From Nitrospira sp. LK70 (GTDB lineage Bacteria > Nitrospirota > Nitrospiria > Nitrospirales > Nitrospiraceae): a stretch of 57,567 nucleotides of DNA. Below the pieces are notes generated by a model. The model saw nothing but the letters and a program-made list of their open reading frames with translations, was not told the DNA's origin and made no database searches. The position numbers and the translations under genes were made by a program. How positions within the stretch are numbered: the first letter of the stretch is position 1; each line of letters opens with the position of its first letter. The stretch covers positions 1-57,567 of the forward strand of contig PHGD01000014.1 in assembly GCA_011090425.1 (NCBI GenBank), written 5' to 3'. Below, one piece after another: positions 51,913 through 57,567 of the stretch.

Positions 51913-52182
51913 TTAGACGTCGAAATCTTCGGTTTCGTCTTCGTCGGACGAGGCGTCGGTGTTGCCCTCCGCTAAGGCGGCGTAATGTTTGGCCCACGTC
52001 AGGTAGAGGTTGCCACTATCGCGCATGGTATCGGCTGCTTTGACGAGCTTTTCGACAAGCTCGGGATCTTTACCTGTAGCTTGGATGGCTGCTGCCCGTC
52101 GTTCGATAGCCTTAGGATATTCGCCGATCAAACCAGAGATTTCTCGGAGCAACTCATCTATGACGTTGTCTTCGTTCTCCAT
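51913..52182 (-). CDS. Hypothetical small acidic protein
   Basis: 89 residues from the ATG at 52182 (an in-frame start at 52206 lies in the terminator hairpin). It is helical (VIDELLREISGLIGEYPKAI) with an Asp/Glu-rich tail (DASSDEDETEDFDV). No signal or known domain. It is on the same strand as the oxidoreductase operon but separated from it by a strong terminator. Confidence 0.65.
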   Translation of the reverse strand: MENEDNVIDELLREISGLIGEYPKAIERRAAAIQATGKDPELVEKLVKAADTMRDSGNLYLTWAKHYAALAEGNTDASSDEDETEDFDV

Positions 52183-52206
52183 GTGTGCCCCACTGCGGGC
52201 CAACAA

Positions 52207-52238
52207 AAAACCCCATAGCGGCGAGGCTATGGGGTTTT
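52207..52238. terminator. Bidirectional intrinsic terminator
   Basis: A perfect 12-base dyad: AAAACCCCATAG (52207-52218) and CTATGGGGTTTT (52227-52238), with an 8-base loop. A- and T-runs at the ends allow termination on both strands. It ends the oxidoreductase operon, whose last stop is at 52256. Confidence 0.9.
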
Positions 52239-52255
52239 CAGCTCGAACCTTTCGG

Positions 52256-52534
52256 TTAGCCTTGGTAGGCTTGACCCAACGCTGCAGATTCTCCCTTTTT
52301 CGACATCAACTGGCCTGTGGCGCTGACAGCTTGCATCACGATTGCTTCGTGCTTGGCGGCGTTGCAGACGACCACACAGAGTTCGCACCCTTTGCAACGA
52401 TCGATGATAACTTCGGCTACCATTTTGGTAGTGTTCAAGTCTAAGCAGTTAGCCTCTGGGCAGTACATGATGCACAGCCTGCAGCCCTTCTTGGCCGTAC
52501 ACTTTTCATCAATGACTTGCGCAACATTATACAT
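52256..52534 (-). CDS. 2-oxoacid:ferredoxin oxidoreductase delta (ferredoxin-like) subunit
   Basis: 92 residues. Two cluster motifs are CRLCIMYCPEANCL (preceded by CTAKKG) and CKGCELCVVVCNAAK. The first has an extra Cys before it. It carries electrons from the TPP-bearing subunit to external ferredoxin. It is the last gene of the operon, ahead of the terminator, 18 bases after the gamma gene. Confidence 0.9.
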   Translation of the reverse strand: MYNVAQVIDEKCTAKKGCRLCIMYCPEANCLDLNTTKMVAEVIIDRCKGCELCVVVCNAAKHEAIVMQAVSATGQLMSKKGESAALGQAYQG

Positions 52535-52552
52535 GCAATGGCATTCCTTTTC

Positions 52553-53260
52553 TTAAGCAGCGACGGCTGGATTGCCGACACGCAGCTCGATCTTGTTCTT
52601 TTCCGCCCATTCTGCGGCAATTTCGTAAGCCCGTTTTACCGTCGCAAGGTTTTTGGCCAGGAGCATTTCTTTCTTGGCGAACTTTTTCTTGATCGCTTCG
52701 TCTAGAGAAGCGGTACCACCGGATGCGACGAATTTCTTGCCGAAGCGTTCTTGCAATGCGCCGTCCAACGCTTCCATCGACACGCACTTGGTAATACCGG
52801 CGACGGACCCGATCATGGTCATATTGGTTGATAATTCCGTGCCTGCGGTCTCGATTGCCAGTTCGGTCCCGGCGATATAAAAGGTGGCCACGTTCAGGTC
52901 CTTGAGGCGCTGTATGTCTTCTTCCGACAACAGAGGTTGACCAGAATTGATAATAACGACGCCCCCTTCTTTAATCCCTGAATAGAACGGCATGGTGTAG
53001 CTTTTACCCATTGTAATGACCTGTGGATGGAACACCTGGATCACATCCGGAAACACGAGTTCCCCTCGATCATAGATTCGCTCAATGCCGATACGACAAT
53101 AGCTCTCTGCCGGGGCCATGCGTTTCTCGGCACCAAAAAATGGGTTCGAAATGGAGAACTTTCCATCACGATTGGCGGCCATGGCCATGACGTGAGCGGC
53201 GGTAACAGCACCTTGCCCACCTAAACCTGACATCCGGATGTTAAGTCGCTTCTTGATCAT
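52553..53260 (-). CDS. 2-oxoacid:ferredoxin oxidoreductase gamma subunit
   Basis: 235 residues. The family start IRMSGLGGQGAVTAAHVMA is the glycine-rich CoA/nucleotide-type motif of the gamma subunits. NPFFGAEKRMAPAESYCRIG and MTMIGSVAGITKCVSMEAL follow. This domain helps bind CoA in the complex. The order epsilon-alpha-beta-gamma-delta matches five-subunit enzymes known from Hydrogenobacter. Whether pyruvate or 2-oxoglutarate is the substrate cannot be read from this subunit. Confidence 0.92.
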   Translation of the reverse strand: MIKKRLNIRMSGLGGQGAVTAAHVMAMAANRDGKFSISNPFFGAEKRMAPAESYCRIGIERIYDRGELVFPDVIQVFHPQVITMGKSYTMPFYSGIKEGGVVIINSGQPLLSEEDIQRLKDLNVATFYIAGTELAIETAGTELSTNMTMIGSVAGITKCVSMEALDGALQERFGKKFVASGGTASLDEAIKKKFAKKEMLLAKNLATVKRAYEIAAEWAEKNKIELRVGNPAVAA

Positions 53261-53275
53261 GAATGGCCTCCCGGT

Positions 53276-54187
53276 CTAATTGGCTTGTGCCTGTGCGGCC
53301 AACTGCTTAGCGGCTGCCTTCCGTTCTTTATCCTTGGCAGCTAGTTCGGCCAAGAGTTGTTTCGCTGGATCGCTGATGTATTCCTTATACGCGAACCGCT
53401 CGGTCGGCTTTTCAGAGTCGCGCATTTCTTGCAAACCCTCCATGCTGTTCTTGCCGATTTCGAGAATACATGGAGTATAGAGCTGGAGATAGGTCGGGCC
53501 GATTTCACGGGCTATGTGCACGGCGTTGCGGATGACCTTTTCAACCAACGATGGTTTGCTGACCGTGCAGTTCACCACGTAGTGACAACCGGACTCACGG
53601 GCGATCTCCGGCAAGCGCACCTTATCGAACAACTTCCCGACGGGCGCCATTTTAGCGACGAAGCCTTTCTGCATGAGCCCGCTCTCCTGCCCCCCGGTGT
53701 TGGCATAAAGTTCGTTGTCGAAGCAGATGGTGGTGAATTTCTCCTGTCGGAACCAAGCCTGCAACGTCATATCCAGACCGATATCGACCGTCGCACCGTC
53801 ACCGGCCAGGACGACGACGTCTTTTACACGGCCTGGGAATCTGACGCTGAGGGCACGTTTAAGACCCGATGCGATCGCGTTTTGGTTTCCAAATAACGAG
53901 TGGATGTTATGGACGGCAACCATTGGAAACACCAGACTGGTACAGCCGGTCGAGCCGACCATGACCGTATCTTCTGGATTGGGAAGAGAGGCCAATATGT
54001 AGCGGAAGGCCATGGACTCAGGGCAGCCGGCGCAGAGCGAATGCTGTTCAATCAGCTCCTTCGATGTCCCGATGTCTTTCCAACCGCGGTCATCCTTGCC
54101 GTAGGTGGCGCTCTTTACGAGATCCTGATAGTCGGATGGCATGATGTCGTACAGGGCTTCGGATATTTGAATGCGTTCCTTGCTCAT
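53276..54187 (-). CDS. 2-oxoacid:ferredoxin oxidoreductase beta subunit (TPP-binding)
   Basis: 303 residues. The TPP/Mg motif is VVVLAGDGATVDIGLDMTLQ, with downstream DNELYANTGGQESG. Cys in SLCAGCPESMAF and STGCTSL are placed like the [4Fe-4S] ligands of this subunit. It decarboxylates (or in reverse carboxylates) the 2-oxoacid. In Nitrospira-type metabolism the reductive direction would fix CO2. The C-terminus is a charged Ala/Lys tail. Confidence 0.93.
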   Translation of the reverse strand: MSKERIQISEALYDIMPSDYQDLVKSATYGKDDRGWKDIGTSKELIEQHSLCAGCPESMAFRYILASLPNPEDTVMVGSTGCTSLVFPMVAVHNIHSLFGNQNAIASGLKRALSVRFPGRVKDVVVLAGDGATVDIGLDMTLQAWFRQEKFTTICFDNELYANTGGQESGLMQKGFVAKMAPVGKLFDKVRLPEIARESGCHYVVNCTVSKPSLVEKVIRNAVHIAREIGPTYLQLYTPCILEIGKNSMEGLQEMRDSEKPTERFAYKEYISDPAKQLLAELAAKDKERKAAAKQLAAQAQAN

Positions 54188-54244
54188 ATTTATAGGCCTC
54201 CTCAGTGCCGCTCATCGGAGCGACAGGTTCGCAGTCAGTGTAGT

Positions 54245-55456
54245 TCAGCTTCCACGACCAGCCAGGGAGAAGGTCTTCATCCCAAGGGCTGTTTTAATTT
54301 CAGACACGATGATCTCCGGCGGCATCGTCATGCCTCCACAAACATGCGGACCGGCATGAACTCGATGATGATTTGGGATGGTGGCCCGGATTTCTTTGGC
54401 CAGCCAACCGGTCACGTTGAACTCCGGCACAAAGATGTGCTTCGCGTTCTTGGTCGCCTCACGAATCTCTTCTTCAGGCCATGGACGCAAAGTCTTCACC
54501 TTCACGAGGCCGCAGCGCACTCCTTCATCTTCCAACATTCGGATCGCTTCCCGACCCTGGGAGACGGCTGTGCCTGATGCTACGATCATGATGTCTGCAT
54601 CTGTATTTTCCGTATCGATGAGGCCGTTCAGCCAGTGAATTGAGTGCTTACGGGAGCGTTCGACAGCGGCCCAAATCTCTTGTTGCCAGCTGGCGTGGGT
54701 AGCGTAGCTGATATAGTTGCTCTTCATGACAAAGGGATCGCGCATCATGCGAACGGGTGGGCACTCCATGTCCATACAAGGCACGGGAGACCGATAGGGG
54801 TCGTAGGGTGGTAGGCACATATCGGCAGGCGTCAGGTTCACTACGTCTTTCGTATGAGTAACAAAGAACCCATCGCAACACAGTGCGAGCGGGAGATGCA
54901 CCTCCGGCTCTTCCGACACTATGTATCCCTTCAGAATCCAATCGAAGAAGTCTTGAGCAGTCTCTGCATGCCACACCAACATGCCGGTGTTCAGCAGATA
55001 AGCAATTTCGAGTGTATCTGGCTGAATCGAGAGCGGTGAGTTGATGCCTCGACAGGTGACAATCATCTGAATCGGCAACCTGGCTCCGGCCCACATGGGG
55101 AAGTTCTCCATGGCGCGCATCGTGCCCGGTCCAGCGGTCGTCGTGAACACTCGTGCTCCTCCGAAGGCCGCGCCCGCACATTGCGACATGACGGCGAACT
55201 CACTCTCACCGCGGAAGTAGTCGCCGACATAACCTTCCGCAAATAATTCACCGATCAGCGCGGCGGCCTCGCTTTGCGGTGTAATCGGGTATGCAATCAT
55301 GACGTCACAGCTAGCACGTCGGATGGCTTCTTTGATGACCTCGGAGCCTGTAAAAAACGACGGGGTTCGTGGAGCCTCGTGCAACAGTTTCCAGGGGTCG
55401 GTGTAAGTCTGGCCCTTTGTATTTTGCGTCCCAATGAGGGATTTTGTTTCTGCCAT
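54245..55456 (-). CDS. 2-oxoacid:ferredoxin oxidoreductase alpha subunit
   Basis: 403 residues, with AGGAGG near the ATG. The pyrimidine domain is visible as CDVMIAYPITPQSEAAALIG, FRGESEFAVMSQCAGAAFGG and VFTTTAGPGTMRAMENFPMW, the hallmark region. The C-terminal transketolase-like part includes IMIVASGTAVSQGREAIRML. It pairs with beta, 57 bases downstream. It is conserved in full, so the enzyme should be active. Confidence 0.93.
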   Translation of the reverse strand: MAETKSLIGTQNTKGQTYTDPWKLLHEAPRTPSFFTGSEVIKEAIRRASCDVMIAYPITPQSEAAALIGELFAEGYVGDYFRGESEFAVMSQCAGAAFGGARVFTTTAGPGTMRAMENFPMWAGARLPIQMIVTCRGINSPLSIQPDTLEIAYLLNTGMLVWHAETAQDFFDWILKGYIVSEEPEVHLPLALCCDGFFVTHTKDVVNLTPADMCLPPYDPYRSPVPCMDMECPPVRMMRDPFVMKSNYISYATHASWQQEIWAAVERSRKHSIHWLNGLIDTENTDADIMIVASGTAVSQGREAIRMLEDEGVRCGLVKVKTLRPWPEEEIREATKNAKHIFVPEFNVTGWLAKEIRATIPNHHRVHAGPHVCGGMTMPPEIIVSEIKTALGMKTFSLAGRGS

Positions 55457-55496
55457 GGACCCAGCCTCCTTTCACACACAGACAGGTTCAAAAGGA

Positions 55497-56135
55497 TCAA
55501 TCTGAGACGGCGTTCTTCACCGGCGTCAGTCTTGGTCGGACGGTCCCTTTCAAGCGTTTGATGGTGTCGGCCAATCGCATGATCTTGTCGACCGATGCAT
55601 CGCGGAATGAAAGCATGGCATCTTCATGGCCGGCCTGCGCGCACATGGCGATAGTATAGCAGGATGTCCCTCCACGAATAATCTTCAGCGATAGATTGGC
55701 TTGATGACAATGGACGCCGATAAATACGCAGCAGTCGATCTTGTTGTGCCAAATCGTCAAATTTGGATGATTCGGGTTGATCTCGATTTCGGGGTTGATC
55801 TTTGGATACTTGGGACGGTAGTCCGGCATTGGAATCAACATCGGCTTTTGGTTCGGCTGGACGCATTCCTTCAGCGTGTTAAAAAGATGCCGAATGGCCG
55901 TCGCTTTCTTTGCGGCCTTTTCGTTCCATGCCCAAAGCACCAAGGGCCCGGGGAAGATGGTTGGTACGTTTGCCATTAAGAACTGACGCGCCGCTTCTTC
56001 GTAGGCATTTTCTTCCGAGGTAATCACGCCATTGATATGGGCTTCTCCTGGATTCGGTAATCGAACCCCCATGCTTGCAGCAGCTGGGGGAAGGAAGTGT
56101 TCTGGCCCTGGAAGCACACGATAGTCACTCATCAC
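55497..56135 (-). CDS. 2-oxoacid:ferredoxin oxidoreductase epsilon subunit
   Basis: 212 residues, the first gene of the operon, start ATG-ATG with CGGAG upstream. It contains VLWAWNEKAAKKATAIRHLF, IDCCVFIGVHCHQANLSLKI and CAQAGHEDAMLSFRDASVDK. This subunit is characteristic of the five-subunit pyruvate or 2-oxoglutarate:ferredoxin oxidoreductases of reductive-TCA autotrophs. Its role is not well defined. Recognition rests on sequence pattern and gene order. Confidence 0.8.
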   Translation of the reverse strand: MMSDYRVLPGPEHFLPPAAASMGVRLPNPGEAHINGVITSEENAYEEAARQFLMANVPTIFPGPLVLWAWNEKAAKKATAIRHLFNTLKECVQPNQKPMLIPMPDYRPKYPKINPEIEINPNHPNLTIWHNKIDCCVFIGVHCHQANLSLKIIRGGTSCYTIAMCAQAGHEDAMLSFRDASVDKIMRLADTIKRLKGTVRPRLTPVKNAVSD

Positions 56136-56500
56136 AACCTTATACTCCGGAAAAAATTTGTTGATGAAAGAAACGGTGGCTTTTCACGTACTTGATTCTC
56201 TGACACACTCTAAGCTGTTTATCTACGCGCGTTCAAGATCACAGAAGACCCACTGCAAGGAGCTTTCGGACCAACATTCGGCAGAGGCTTTAGGCCTGTC
56301 GCCACCGTCCTGCGTGCTGGTGGAAGCTGCTCAAACACCGACCACGAAGCCCGGGCCATCTTAGCTGTCCGTCTTTTGGATTGTCAATTGATCAGTGGAC
56401 AGGGCCATGAGGTCATAACAAGTGAGACGGCAGGAATTGATCGACATGATGCGCGAGGAACTCGTCCGAAATCAACATGCGAGCGCGGGGAGAAATGTTG
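56136..56500. other. Upstream region of the oxidoreductase operon
   Basis: About 365 bases, presumably with the operon promoter. No ORF is credible. A distinct promoter cannot be assigned with confidence. Confidence 0.4.
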
Positions 56501-57424
56501 CTACGGAAGCTGCTCACAGGCAGGCGTTGCTCCGAGCATGCACGCACGTTCGAGGTCATCTTTTGCAGAGCGCCCTTGTAGTTCTTCTTGGTAAAGCGAG
56601 GCTCTCGCAAGCAAGGCCTGCCTATCAGTGGGATCGGCTTGCAGGATCACACTAAGGTCATCGATCGCTTGGGTCGGCCGGCTCAACTTCTTGTAGATAT
56701 TGCTCCTGAGTAAATAGGCCTCTTTTTGATGTGGAATCCAACTGTCAGGAGTTTTCGGGGACAAGCATTTTTGTAAGACAGTAAGAGCAGATGACCACTG
56801 CTTCAGGGAAACCAATTTGCGAGCCTCGGTGGTACACAGATCGATGAGGCGATAACGTGCTAAATCAAAAAAAGGGTCCAATTCGAGTACTTGTTCGAAT
56901 GCGTGAGCTGCCTCGACGGGTCGATGCAGCCACGTGTTGACGTCTCCTTGGCCAAGGAGAGCCCAGGTATTCTTTGGATCGATTAGATTGGCTCGATCAA
57001 AATCCATTCGAGCATTGTCGATATATTTCGAATATTTACTCGGTCTGGACTTGTTGGAGTAAGCAGCGGATGCGAGTCGCAAATATGTTTGCCCTCGCAC
57101 GATCAGAGGTTCCACGGACTGGGGGTCCAAAGCAGCTGCCTGTGAGATCAAATCGAATTTCTGGGGAAGGTGTTGAGAGAGAATCGCTTTCTCGACCAAG
57201 ATCCGAGCCTGTTCGCGATCTTTTGTATGACTCAGCGGCTCCATGGTGAGAGTTTGCACGCCGGTAGGAGTAGCGGTTAGCTTGCGGAGCTGAGCCTTGA
57301 GTTCTGCATTTTCGCTCTGAAGCCGACGAAAATGTTCCGCAAATCGGTCCTCGGATTGCCATCGTCGAACCACGGCTTGAAGATTGTCGAGGTCGACGGC
57401 AGCACGGATACGGATATAGAAACT
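56501..57424 (-). pseudogene. TPR protein gene, 5'-truncated by an insertion sequence
   Basis: From a GTG at 57373 a 290-residue TPR protein could be made, with a coiled-coil stretch (FRRLQSENAELKAQLRKL) and several TPR units (about 60-285, AAHAFEQVLELDPFFDLARY, EAYLLRSNIYKKLSRPTQAI). The same frame stays open upstream to 57424 (SFYIRIRAAVDLDNLQAV), where the IS-like sequence begins and gives a stop. The natural N-terminus therefore seems lost. It may be expressed as a shortened protein or be dead. Confidence 0.7.
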
Positions 57425-57567
57425 GGCTCAACGCAGATTCGTGTGGGTGAATACTGCTCATTTCCGAGGCAAGAAGGCGGTGAGAATCTTGAGCCGCAGG
57501 TACTCCTCATCCCGATAGCCGTAGGCGCGCCGTTGAATCACGCGAATCTTGTTATTCAATCCTTCGA
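57425..57567 (-). mobile_element. ISL3-type insertion sequence, one end (runs off window)
   Basis: Probable end at about 57425 (GGCTCAACGCAGATTCGTG, where the TPR frame breaks off). The transposase C-terminus follows toward the right edge. The other end and target duplication are outside the window. Confidence 0.65.
57458..57567 (-). CDS. ISL3-family transposase, C-terminal end (partial)
   Basis: The last 35 residues before a TGA at 57460-57458 read EGLNNKIRVIQRRAYGYRDE then EYLRLKILTAFLPRK. This is the conserved C-terminus of DDE transposases of the ISL3 group, where the Glu of E-G-L-N-N-K is the third catalytic acidic residue. The rest lies beyond the right edge. Confidence 0.85.
   Translation of the reverse strand, partial: EGLNNKIRVIQRRAYGYRDEEYLRLKILTAFLPRK

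Overview
The window most resembles a chromosome segment of a Nitrospira-like bacterium (phylum Nitrospirota). This is inferred from gene content alone. It carries a five-subunit 2-oxoacid:ferredoxin oxidoreductase of the type used in the reductive TCA cycle. It also carries a complete Gram-negative Pup/UBact-proteasome locus whose modifier ends in Thr-Gly-Glu, and many small Nitrospira-style hypothetical proteins. No rRNA, CRISPR array or complete mobile element is visible. One tRNA (Asn) and the edge of an ISL3-type insertion sequence are present.

Region 1 (1-19243, all on the + strand) is a dense amino-acid and short-chain acyl-CoA catabolism island. It contains the end of homogentisate dioxygenase, a fumarylacetoacetate-hydrolase-family protein and a phosphoribosyltransferase-like protein. 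A 2-oxoacid dehydrogenase (E1 alpha, E1 beta, E2) and 3-hydroxybutyryl-CoA dehydrogenase follow. Next come a split B12-dependent acyl-CoA mutase, with a metallo-beta-lactamase-fold hydrolase gene between its subunit genes, a methylcrotonyl-CoA-carboxylase-type beta subunit, a crotonase, HMG-CoA lyase and a MeaB GTPase. The island ends with the 2-methylcitrate cycle (prpD, prpB, prpC) and an acyl-CoA ligase. The mutase has the Phe and Gln substrate-site residues of isobutyryl-CoA mutase, not the Tyr and Arg of methylmalonyl-CoA mutase. With the dehydrogenase and hbd beside it, this suggests a valine to isobutyryl-CoA to butyryl-CoA route.

Region 2 (about 19.3-40.3 kb) is an accessory-looking mosaic. 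It holds small hypothetical genes (one apparently starting at ATC, one 42-residue membrane peptide, one 10-codon leader), a NarL-type regulator with an altered acidic pocket and a secreted thermonuclease-like protein. It also holds a DnaA-box-containing gap, a type II toxin-antitoxin pair, a ferredoxin and an L-2-hydroxyglutarate-oxidase-like flavoprotein. Envelope and repeat proteins include an OmpA protein with a 21-residue tandem coiled coil, Sel1 and TPR proteins, a DUF2235 hydrolase with membrane segments and a DUF3574 lipoprotein. A decayed sigma-54 activator lies here too.

Region 3 (40.4-49.6 kb, + strand) runs HD-domain protein, YjbQ, HtrA protease, proteasomal ATPase ARC, Dop, Pup/UBact, PrcB, PrcA, PafA. 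The first three genes overlap one another and the locus reads as one protein-quality-control unit: tagging (PafA), tag removal (Dop), unfolding (ARC) and degradation (PrcA/PrcB).

Region 4 (49.6-57.6 kb) has an alpha/beta hydrolase, a class II aldolase-like protein, tRNA-Asn, a small acidic protein and a bidirectional terminator. It then has the oxidoreductase operon (epsilon-alpha-beta-gamma-delta, - strand) and a TPR gene that appears truncated by the ISL3-type element running off the right edge.
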